Assembly (NCBI GenBank): GCA_041392505.1
Contig: JAWKLX010000017.1
Span: forward strand, 97,131 to 161,130
From: UBA6168 sp041392505
Lineage (GTDB): Bacteria > Bacteroidota > Bacteroidia > Chitinophagales > Saprospiraceae
DNA: 64,000 nt
Direction: 5' to 3'
Below the pieces are notes generated by a model. The model was not told where the DNA came from, searched no databases, and saw only the letters and a program-made list of their open reading frames with translations. Shown piece by piece: positions 19,128-26,614 of the stretch. Position 1 is the first letter of the stretch; every line of letters begins with the position of its first letter. The position numbers and the translations under genes are program-made.

Positions 19128-20393
19128 GTGCAATATTCAGACAACATTGACTTTGCAAAAAAAATGGACGCCAACGACCCTTTGGCAAAGTATCGGGAAC
19201 AATTTTATTTGCCCATGCAAAAAAATGGGGAGCCCTATATTTATTTATGCGGAAATTCCCTTGGGTTGCAACCCAAAATCACTGAATCTTATATTTTACA
19301 AGAATTAAAAGATTGGAAAAACCTCGGTGTCGAAGGGCATTTTCATGCACAAAACCCTTGGATGCCTTACCATGAATTTTTGACCGAAAAAATGGCGAAG
19401 GTTGTTGGAGCGAAGCCCATTGAGGTCGTGGTGATGAACACGCTTTCCGTGAACTTACATTTAATGATGGCATCCTTTTATCGGCCCAAAAATAATCGGA
19501 TAAAAATAGTAATGGAAAGCGATGCCTTCCCATCGGATAGATATGCGATTGAATCACAAATCAAATATCATGGATATGAATTGGCGGATGCTTTAATAGA
19601 ATTAAAACCGAGGGTGGGAGAGGAATTAATTCGGATGGAGGATATTGAAAATGTAATTAAAAAAGAAGGTGAAAATATTGCTTTGATTTTATTAGGTGGA
19701 GTCAATTACTATACCGGGCAGGTATTTAATATGAAGAAAATTGCTGAGTTAGGTCATGCCCAGGGCTGTGTAGTCGGGTTTGATTTAGCGCATGGTGCTG
19801 GCAATTTAAATTTAAACTTACATGAGGATAATATTGATTTTGCTTGTTGGTGTACTTATAAATATTTGAATGCTGGACCAGGAAGTGTTGGAGGTTGTTT
19901 TGTACATGAGCGACATGCATTTAATTTTGATCTACCCCGTTTTGCTGGATGGTGGGGGCATAATAAAGCGACCCGTTTTGGGATGCGGGATGATTTTGAT
20001 CCGATCCCCGGAGCGGAAGGTTGGCAATTGAGCAACCCACCTATTTTATCGCTCGCCGCCATCAAAGCATCCTTGGATTTATTCGATGAAGTGGGTATGG
20101 AGGAATTAAATAAAAAAACAATATTGCTCACAGGTTACCTTGAATATTTATTGGAAAATATTAAAAATGATTTAATTAGAATTATAACACCGAAAAATAA
20201 ATCGGAAAGAGGCTGCCAGTTATCTATCCAAGTGAAAAATGCGGACAAAAAATTATTTAATAAAATAACGGAGGCAGGTGTAATTGCTGATTGGCGGGAA
20301 CCCGATGTTATTCGGGTAGCTCCAGTTCCATTTTATAATTCTTTTAAAGACGTTTTTAATTTTGTTGATATTTTAAAGAAAAGTTTAAAATAG
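19128..20393 (+). CDS. kynU: Kynureninase
   Basis: A 421-residue PLP enzyme that cleaves kynurenine or 3-hydroxykynurenine to anthranilate or 3-hydroxyanthranilate plus alanine. Visible motifs are YLCGNSLGLQP near the N-terminus, VVMNTLSVNLHLMM for phosphate binding, GFDLAHGAGN with Asp219, and CTYKYLNAGPG with the Schiff-base Lys245. The start codon is GTG at 19128; no in-frame ATG fits as well. Length is normal. The gene is followed, after a 70-bp hairpin spacer, by the kynurenine monooxygenase that makes its substrate. It ends with TAG, showing TAG is a true stop in this organism. Confidence 0.95.
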   Translation: MQYSDNIDFAKKMDANDPLAKYREQFYLPMQKNGEPYIYLCGNSLGLQPKITESYILQELKDWKNLGVEGHFHAQNPWMPYHEFLTEKMAKVVGAKPIEVVVMNTLSVNLHLMMASFYRPKNNRIKIVMESDAFPSDRYAIESQIKYHGYELADALIELKPRVGEELIRMEDIENVIKKEGENIALILLGGVNYYTGQVFNMKKIAELGHAQGCVVGFDLAHGAGNLNLNLHEDNIDFACWCTYKYLNAGPGSVGGCFVHERHAFNFDLPRFAGWWGHNKATRFGMRDDFDPIPGAEGWQLSNPPILSLAAIKASLDLFDEVGMEELNKKTILLTGYLEYLLENIKNDLIRIITPKNKSERGCQLSIQVKNADKKLFNKITEAGVIADWREPDVIRVAPVPFYNSFKDVFNFVDILKKSLK

Positions 20394-20456
20394 TTGGATG
20401 GTTGGATGGCTGGATGGTTGTTTATACCACCCAGCCACCCAACCATCCAACCATCT
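20394..20456. repeat. Iterated-word hairpin between kynU and kmo
   Basis: GTTGGATGGTTGGATGGCTG on the left pairs with CCACCCAACCATCCAACC on the right around a short TTTATA loop. It is built from GGATGGTT-like words and fills the spacer between the two genes. There is no T-run, so it is more likely an mRNA-processing or stability hairpin, or a mobile palindrome, than a terminator. Confidence 0.8.
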
Positions 20457-20463
20457 AATCCAG

Positions 20464-21807
20464 ATGAAAGATAAAATACTCATAGTAGGCGCCGGTCTTT
20501 GCGGCACATTGTTGGCGATCCGCATGGCAGAACGAGGTTATCAGGTAGTCGTTCGGGAAAAACGTCCGGACATGCGTTTGGAAGAAATTGCAGCGGGCCG
20601 ATCCATCAACTTGGCGTTGTCCAACCGTGGATTAAAAGCGCTTAGGATGGCAGGAATGGAAGAGGAAATAATTAAGGATTGCATTCCAATGTACGGGCGT
20701 CAAATCCACCCAATACATGGAGATGGTTGGCTGTCGAAATATAGTGGACGGGAAGGGGATTATATTAATTCCGTTTCACGGGGCGGATTGAATATTTCAT
20801 TATTAAATAAATTGGAACATTATGAAAATGTTGACCTGGAATTTAATTGTGGTTGTTTATCCGTGGATTTAGAAAACGCCATCGGTTATTTTATAAATAA
20901 TAAGGGCGAAAAATCAGAAATAAAAGCGGATATAATTATTGGCACAGATGGGGCTGGTTCGGCAGTACGGCGTAGCATGATGGCGAGAACGCCCGATTTA
21001 TTATTTAATTATTCGCAAGATTTTTTACGGCATGGGTATAAAGAATTAAGTATTCCTCCATCTGAAGATGGTGACTGGCGGATTGAAAAAAATGCCTTAC
21101 ATATTTGGCCTCGGGGTGGTTATATGACGATTGCCTTGCCCAATTTGGATGGCAGTTTTACGGTGACGGTTTTTCATCCTTATAAAGGGGAAGCAGGTTT
21201 TGATACGTTAAATACACCAGAGAAATTATTTTATTTTTTCGAGCGAGAATACCCCGATTTAATTCAACATATTCCTGATTTTATTGATGAATACAATAAT
21301 AATCCGACTGGTACACTGGGCACGATTAAATGTTATCCGTGGCAGGCATTCGGAAAAACATTGATTATGGGCGATGCTGCCCATGCGGTGGTACCATTTT
21401 ATGGACAAGGCATGAACGCCTCATTTGAGGATGTCCGGGTTTTTGATGAAATCTTGGAACAACATGCTGGAAATTGGGAAAAAGTTTTCAGTCTATTTCA
21501 AGATGCACGTGCAGAAAATACAAATGCCATTGCTGACCTTGCCATCGATAATTTTTATGAAATGCGGGATCATGTAGATGACGAAATTTTTAAAGAAAAA
21601 AGGAAATTAGAAATGCAGCTGGAGCACACTTTTCCTGATTATTTCTCAAAATATTCATTAGTGACATTTAATGAAAATATGCCTTATTCAGAGGCTATGA
21701 AAAGGGGGAGAAAACAGGATGAGCTACTAAAAGAAATTTGTCAAAGACCAAGTATTGGGAGTCTGTCGCTTGAGCAAATATTTAATGAAATCAAAAGCAA
21801 GGTTTAG
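20464..21807 (+). CDS. kmo: Kynurenine 3-monooxygenase (FAD-dependent)
   Basis: A 447-residue flavoprotein hydroxylase converting kynurenine to 3-hydroxykynurenine with NADPH and O2. The FAD dinucleotide motif is at the start (ILIVGAGLCGTLLAIRMAERG region), followed by GRSINLALSNRG, the family-typical IGTDGAGSAVR, and the second FAD motif GDAAHAVVPFYGQGMN with FED after it. The ATG at 20464 is chosen because earlier codons fall in the hairpin spacer. The C-terminus may contact the membrane, as in other KMOs. With kynA, kynU, nbaC and the ACMSD-like gene it forms a pathway from tryptophan to 2-aminomuconate semialdehyde. Confidence 0.95.
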   Translation: MKDKILIVGAGLCGTLLAIRMAERGYQVVVREKRPDMRLEEIAAGRSINLALSNRGLKALRMAGMEEEIIKDCIPMYGRQIHPIHGDGWLSKYSGREGDYINSVSRGGLNISLLNKLEHYENVDLEFNCGCLSVDLENAIGYFINNKGEKSEIKADIIIGTDGAGSAVRRSMMARTPDLLFNYSQDFLRHGYKELSIPPSEDGDWRIEKNALHIWPRGGYMTIALPNLDGSFTVTVFHPYKGEAGFDTLNTPEKLFYFFEREYPDLIQHIPDFIDEYNNNPTGTLGTIKCYPWQAFGKTLIMGDAAHAVVPFYGQGMNASFEDVRVFDEILEQHAGNWEKVFSLFQDARAENTNAIADLAIDNFYEMRDHVDDEIFKEKRKLEMQLEHTFPDYFSKYSLVTFNENMPYSEAMKRGRKQDELLKEICQRPSIGSLSLEQIFNEIKSKV

Positions 21808-21826
21808 TGCCGATAATAATTAACTC

Positions 21827-22036
21827 AAGTTGCGATAAATTATAAATCTATAAAATGCGGGGCAGGGCAAGTCATATTTCATGGCAACCGCCCAAGTGCC
21901 CTTCTGGGGATTTTAAGGGGGAACGGGAGCTCTGCTCCCGTTCCCCCTTAAAATCCCTCTGGGCCGAGCAGGATGATGACAGATGATCTGAACACCATTC
22001 GGCCCGGAATTAATGAAACTTGATTCATCGCAACTT
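21827..22036. mobile_element. MITE-like element, copy A
   Basis: The terminal inverted repeats are AAGTTGCGATAAAT (21827-21840) and ATTCATCGCAACTT (22023-22036). Inside are a GCGGGGCAG box, a perfect 24-bp stem (21907-21930 with 21934-21957, loop TCT), and a GGGCCGAGCAGGATGATGAC segment. It is closely related to copy C (45447-45652, opposite orientation) and to a shortened copy B (34292-34405). It has no coding capacity. It lies between kmo and the YkgJ-like gene. Confidence 0.85.
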
Positions 22037-22053
22037 AAATTAATTTGGTAAAA

Positions 22054-22539
22054 ATGGATTTAATTAATGATTGGAAACGAAAGAACCAAGAGGCAAAAAA
22101 AGAAACCCAACAAATTTTAAAAAAGCTAAAAAATAAAAAAGGAAAACACCTTGATGAATTGGCGGATGAAACGCATGCTCAGGTATTTAAAAAAATAGAT
22201 TGCTTAGATTGTGCGAATTGCTGCACCAGTATTCCACCTATCGTTACCAAAACCGATGTGACTCGGATAGCCAAAGAATTTGGGATGAAACCCGCTGAAT
22301 TTGAACAGCAATATTTAACAGTGGATGATGACGGTGATACGGTGATGAACACGTCCCCTTGTCCGTTTTTACAAAGAGACAATATGTGTTTAATATATGA
22401 TATTCGGCCCAAGGCGTGCCGACAATTTCCTCATACGGATAATTTGGAATTTTCAAAAAATATGAAACTGCACCGTTTAAATTCACAAATATGCCCCGGC
22501 GTATTTCATATTTTAAGAAAGCTGAACGAAATTGTCTAA
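22054..22539 (+). CDS. YkgJ-family cysteine-cluster protein (putative metal/Fe-S binding)
   Basis: A 161-residue protein starting at ATG 22054 (a TTG lies three codons earlier). The central part carries the family cysteine set: CLDCANCCTS, then SPCPFLQRDNMCLIYDIRPKACRQFP, then ICPGVF, which together would bind a zinc or iron-sulfur centre. The N-terminal third is Lys/Glu-rich helix. The biochemical role of this family is unsettled. Its last four bases overlap the stop of the convergent aminotransferase gene (22536-22539). The element upstream may provide or separate its promoter. Confidence 0.85.
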   Translation: MDLINDWKRKNQEAKKETQQILKKLKNKKGKHLDELADETHAQVFKKIDCLDCANCCTSIPPIVTKTDVTRIAKEFGMKPAEFEQQYLTVDDDGDTVMNTSPCPFLQRDNMCLIYDIRPKACRQFPHTDNLEFSKNMKLHRLNSQICPGVFHILRKLNEIV

Positions 22540-23753
22540 ATAAATGCCGGTTCAATTTTTTTCATAATAGCTGCATATTCACCCAATGCTTCTTTTAAAC
22601 ATACCACTGCTTTTTTTAAGTCGTTTTCATTTAATACATAAGCGATCCGAACTTCATTTTTACCCAGGTTTTTGTCAAAATAAAAACCATTCCCGGGGGC
22701 CAACATAACGGTACTATTATTAATGGAGAAATCAGTCAACAACCATTTGCAAAAATGCGTAGCATCATCAATTGGCAGTCCAACCATATTGTAAAATGCT
22801 GCTTCGGGTTTGTACAGTTGCAAACCCTCAATTTCTTTCAAACCATTATATAACACACTCCGACGACGGATATATTCTTTTTTCACGGGTTGGATATACT
22901 CGTCAGCGTAATCATAACAAGCCTCGGCCAGCCTTTGCCCAAAATAGGGAGGGCACAATCGTAGCTGAGCATATTTTTCCACGGTTTTTTGTACCGATTT
23001 ATTTTTGGTAATTAAATAGCCAACTCTTGCTCCACATGCGCTAAATACTTTTGAAATAGAGTCGATCACAATCAAGTTTTCCTCCATCCCTTGAAAAGAA
23101 AAAACGGACGTAAATTCTTTGTCGTAACAAAATTCCCGATAAACTTCATCAACGTATAAAAAAAGATCGTTCCGCTTGACCAATACCATCAGTTTTTCTA
23201 AATCGCTTTTGCTGTAAAGTTGCCCAGTTGGGTTGCCTGGATTGCATAAAAAAATGGCCTTGGTTCGTGGCGTTATCAATGCCTCGAACTGCTCCACTTC
23301 CGGCAACTCAAAATTATCTTGGATGCTCGTGGTTAAAGGAATTATATGGATAGATGCCATATGGGCAAAGCCCAAATAATTGGCATAAAATGGTTCTGGA
23401 ATGATGATTTCGTCACCGGGATCGCAGGTGCATAAGATTGCAAACAAAATAGCTTCGGACGCACCAGTTGTTACAAAAACGTCCTGTGGGCTCAAACCAG
23501 CATGGTATTTATCGTAATAATTAGCCACTTTTTCCCGCAGCGAAAACAGGCCTTCGGATGCGCCATATTCAACGATACTTTCATTAATATTCCTGACAGC
23601 TTCTAACGCTGCTGGTGGGGTCGGAATATCGGGCTGACCAATGTTCAGATGATAAACATGTTTGCCGCTGGCTTTTGCCTGTTGGGCGAAAGGGAGCAAA
23701 CTACGAATAGGGGATTGAGACAAGGTCGAGCCTCTTTCAGAATTCTTGGGCAT
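22536..23753 (-). CDS. PLP-dependent class I/II aminotransferase (aspartate aminotransferase-like)
   Basis: A 405-residue fold-type I aminotransferase. Motifs are HLNIGQPDIPTP near the start, NPGNPTGQ (171-178), the cofactor aspartate in YVDEVYREF (Asp202), and the Schiff-base lysine in DSISKVFSACGARVGY (Lys235). The substrate-binding arginine is probably the one in KNEVRIAYVL near the C-terminus. Sequence style matches the I-gamma branch used for aspartate, aromatic or branched-chain amino acids; the exact substrate cannot be read. It is a single gene transcribed leftward, ending in a four-base overlap with the YkgJ-like gene. Its position beside the tryptophan cluster may be coincidence. 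Confidence 0.9.
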   Translation of the reverse strand: MPKNSERGSTLSQSPIRSLLPFAQQAKASGKHVYHLNIGQPDIPTPPAALEAVRNINESIVEYGASEGLFSLREKVANYYDKYHAGLSPQDVFVTTGASEAILFAILCTCDPGDEIIIPEPFYANYLGFAHMASIHIIPLTTSIQDNFELPEVEQFEALITPRTKAIFLCNPGNPTGQLYSKSDLEKLMVLVKRNDLFLYVDEVYREFCYDKEFTSVFSFQGMEENLIVIDSISKVFSACGARVGYLITKNKSVQKTVEKYAQLRLCPPYFGQRLAEACYDYADEYIQPVKKEYIRRRSVLYNGLKEIEGLQLYKPEAAFYNMVGLPIDDATHFCKWLLTDFSINNSTVMLAPGNGFYFDKNLGKNEVRIAYVLNENDLKKAVVCLKEALGEYAAIMKKIEPAFI

Positions 23754-23905
23754 AGAAAATTACTTTTTATGAGTTGTGCTAAAAAGTTAGGGTGAGAATG
23801 TTCGGGCGATTGATGAGTTCCAACAAAGGCCGCAGAATTGTAGGCGCAATATTAAATAAACATAGATTATTGTGAATGGGAATTGAATAAATTCTATTTG
23901 AACAT

Positions 23906-23941
23906 AAAAAAGGCATCCCGATTCATCGGGACGCCTTTTTT
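23906..23941 (-). terminator. Bidirectional intrinsic terminator
   Basis: The GGCATCCCGA / TCGGGACGCC hairpin is flanked by A-runs and T-runs on both sides. It lies just after the CapA-like gene stop (23963) on the minus strand and 150 bp before the aminotransferase start. Confidence 0.9.
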
Positions 23942-23962
23942 ACCAGAGTCACTCCAGTTCAT

Positions 23963-25093
23963 TTATTTTTTGCTGATTTTGCCGTCGGCAGAAATGTTGA
24001 GTTTGGAATCTGAAAAATCAGCCGACGTCAATTCTTTAATTTTTGCAATCACCCGTTTTTGCGAATCTATTTTCGGCCCATGTGTTTTCTGTTGGTAGGT
24101 AGCTGTGATTTCCCCGCTAATGAATTCTCCAGATTTACTGGTGGTCAACTTAATAATGGGGGCAATGCCCGCAGCCCCGGACAAATTGAAGCGGCCATAA
24201 GTGCAAAAATTGCCAAGACTGTAACTGATAAAACGATCATTATACAACTCAACGGAGCGGGTCACGTGCGGGCCGTGGCCAAAGACAATATCCGCCCCGG
24301 CATCGATCACTGCATGAGCAAATTTGTGAACATCGCCCCTGTTTTCTCCCAAATAATTCTCTGTCCTTTTGGGCACATTTTGGTGGCTCGCCCCTTCGGC
24401 ACCACCGTGAAACGAAACGATTACAATGTCGCATTGAGCTGCGAGCGAGGCAACTATTTCTTTTGCCCTTGAAATATTGCGGATATCGCAGGTGCCTGAA
24501 TTCGGGGCAAAAGCGGCAAACCCAAACTTTGTCCCATTCCTTTCAAAAACGGCAGTTTCGTCTGTTCCTGCCAATCCGGCGAAAGCAATTCCCGCATTTT
24601 TCAGAACCTCTTTAGTGCCTTTCCGGCCCGAAGGGCCGAAGTCGCCAGAGTGATTGTTGGCAATGCTCACGACATCGAAACCTGCATTGGAAAGGTGTTT
24701 TACATAACTGGCAGGCGAGCGGAAAACATAGCATTTACTCATGTCCCGGCAAGTCTTGGCCGTGCCTTCCCCATCAAACATGGTACCTTCTAAATTCCCA
24801 AACGTTACATCAGCATTTTGTAAAATGGACTGAACATCCCGTAGCAAATCATCGCCTCCATTAGCAGGGAGGTAACTCTTCGAAGGGTAATTAGTGCCGA
24901 GCATCATGTCGCCAACACCGATGACTGTTACAGTCCCACTGTTTTGGCTGCTGGCTAAATACGCATTGAATAGGAAGCAATGGATAAAAAAAAGACTTCC
25001 TCGAAGGAAGTCTTTTTGAATATTTCTTAAAAACAAAATAGTAAAGTTTGAGAGTAAATGGTGAGAAGGGAATAACCATTCGTCTCTCACCAA
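23963..25093 (-). CDS. CapA family metallophosphatase-like secreted protein
   Basis: The core has the calcineurin-like CapA motifs in order: VIGVGDMMLG, FGNLEGTMFDG, SIANNHSGDFGP, IVSFHGGAEG, DIVFGHGPHVTRS and YSLGNFCTYG. Relatives are linked to poly-gamma-glutamate or capsule functions; here the substrate is unknown. A hydrophobic segment (FFIHCFLFNAYLASS) just before the core suggests export. The open frame reaches ATG 25093, but its first 35-40 codons contain the terminator hairpin of the upstream M23 gene, so the true start is unclear. No ATG exists between that hairpin and the signal-like segment; a non-ATG start or a sequence error are the alternatives. The core assignment is firm. Confidence 0.82.
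   Translation of the reverse strand: MVRDEWLFPSHHLLSNFTILFLRNIQKDFLRGSLFFIHCFLFNAYLASSQNSGTVTVIGVGDMMLGTNYPSKSYLPANGGDDLLRDVQSILQNADVTFGNLEGTMFDGEGTAKTCRDMSKCYVFRSPASYVKHLSNAGFDVVSIANNHSGDFGPSGRKGTKEVLKNAGIAFAGLAGTDETAVFERNGTKFGFAAFAPNSGTCDIRNISRAKEIVASLAAQCDIVIVSFHGGAEGASHQNVPKRTENYLGENRGDVHKFAHAVIDAGADIVFGHGPHVTRSVELYNDRFISYSLGNFCTYGRFNLSGAAGIAPIIKLTTSKSGEFISGEITATYQQKTHGPKIDSQKRVIAKIKELTSADFSDSKLNISADGKISKK
24989..25017 (-). terminator. Intrinsic terminator after the M23 peptidase gene
   Basis: AAAAAGACTTCC, loop TCGA, then GGAAGTCTTTTT form a symmetrical terminator about 90 bp after the M23 stop. It lies inside the long open frame of the CapA-like gene, which is why that gene's start is doubtful. 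Confidence 0.85.
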
Positions 25094-25104
25094 TCACTAT
25101 TATT

Positions 25105-26088
25105 TTAGTCAAAAGATTGATTGTCAATTTCTGCCAAGCGAACGAGCTCTTGGTATTCTTTTGGAGAAAGGCCGTCCAACACGTAGTCAATCGGATTAAC
25201 TGGCTTGCCTTTGTAATGCACTTCGTAATGGCAATGTGGGGCAGTAGAAGTACCTGTGCTGCCGACTTTTCCGATCTCGTGCCCTTTCTTGATTACCTGT
25301 CCAACTTTAACATCCACAGATGACATGTGACCGTAAAGCGTTTCGTAGCCGTATCCGTGGTCAATCACCACATGGAGTCCGTATCCACTTTTGCTATTAT
25401 CAACCCGGATAACTTTTCCATCACCCGTAGCCTGAATGGAAGTGCCTTGTTTTGCGGAGAAGTCGATCCCGGCGTGCATTTTCCTGATTTTATGGATTGG
25501 GTGCAAACGGTACCCAAACCCTGACAACAATTGTACTTTTCTGTTGAGTTTGTCAGCCCGGATCGGCTTGATGGAAGGAATAGAGGCCAACATCTTTTCT
25601 TTGTCAGCAGCCATTTTTTCTATCTCATCCAATGACTTGGACTGAACAACCATTTGGCGTTTGAGTTTTTCTGCTTTTTGGCGGAGCTGAACCATCATTT
25701 TACCTGACTGCCGGAAATTCTGCAATTCGGCATACGGTTCGTGACCACCGACACCACCTTCCCAGATGTTTTCGTCTATGGGGTCCATTTCCAGGACCAT
25801 ACGATGCACCCACCGATCACGTTCTTGGATGTTTTCCAAAGTGTTCGACATGTGGTTTACCAGTTCCTGCATTTCCATGTTTTCGGAAATGAGGTGTGCA
25901 ATTTCATCGTTTTTTAACTGGATTTGTGGAGAGGGGAAAAAACGCCAGAGTAAAGAGCCAAAAAGGACGCCTGAAATAAGCATGGCGGAAGCAATTCCAA
26001 AGAAACGACCCGCTTTTTCTTTCGACGTGAGTTTGACCTTTTCGTACTGGAGTGTTTGTTTGTTATAGAAGTATTTTTCTCGTCTCAT
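25105..26088 (-). CDS. M23 family metallopeptidase, membrane anchored
   Basis: A 327-residue protein: a short basic N-terminus, one TM helix at about 30-50 (FFGIASAMLISGVLFGSLLW), a coiled-coil region at 60-165, and a C-terminal LytM/M23 domain. Zinc ligands are His205 and Asp209 in MHAGIDF, and His287 in HCHYEVHY with His285 as catalytic partner. Such enzymes cut peptidoglycan cross-bridges or regulate amidases; the coiled coil between anchor and peptidase resembles cell-division and elongation M23 proteins. A gap of 526 bp separates it from alaS, which is transcribed away from it. Confidence 0.92.
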   Translation of the reverse strand: MRREKYFYNKQTLQYEKVKLTSKEKAGRFFGIASAMLISGVLFGSLLWRFFPSPQIQLKNDEIAHLISENMEMQELVNHMSNTLENIQERDRWVHRMVLEMDPIDENIWEGGVGGHEPYAELQNFRQSGKMMVQLRQKAEKLKRQMVVQSKSLDEIEKMAADKEKMLASIPSIKPIRADKLNRKVQLLSGFGYRLHPIHKIRKMHAGIDFSAKQGTSIQATGDGKVIRVDNSKSGYGLHVVIDHGYGYETLYGHMSSVDVKVGQVIKKGHEIGKVGSTGTSTAPHCHYEVHYKGKPVNPIDYVLDGLSPKEYQELVRLAEIDNQSFD

Positions 26089-26614
26089 ATTGTTCTGTTG
26101 TTAGCCAATAACCTAACTTTGCCGCCTTTTAACGACCACCACAAGAGGCGGAAGTTGCAAGCACGGACGGGTTAGGGGGGTTCCCTCCCTAAGGAAACAA
26201 GTGAATCAAATATGTTCACGTGTTTTTGGACTAAGACGAACGAATTGTTTGTTTCTAAGAACTTATTAATCGCAAAACCCTTTATCAGTATTCAGCAAGA
26301 AGAAATCTTCTCTTGTTTAGTTTGCTTGTCTCGCATGTCTATTGTCCCGTTTTTATACGGTGTTCTCTCTTAAGCAGCGGCAAATATGGAAAATAATTTC
26401 CTAACCACGAAAACATGTGGATAACTTTTCATGTTTGCGGGCGTACAAGAAATCTAAAATTTTCAATTATTGCTGCTTTTCAGTCACTTAAATATTGAAT
26501 TAATAAGGATTTGTTAATACGAAATGTTTAACTGTTTGAAAAAGCCATTTAATCAGCTCAAAATTTTCTTTCAATAATATTCTTGGTTACCAAATTATCG
26601 AACATTCTTTTAAT
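26089..26614. other. Divergent intergenic region upstream of alaS
   Basis: 526 bp without a gene, between divergent M23 and alaS genes. TATTCTTG near 26577 is one mismatch from the TAnnTTTG box and lies about 30 bp before the alaS start. I see no tRNA, T-box-like or repeat structure here. Confidence 0.4.

Noticed and set aside
26089..26614. tRNA or T-box leader before alaS
   Set aside because: No T-arm-like sequence, T-box motif or terminator/antiterminator pair is visible. No tRNA was recognised anywhere in the window.
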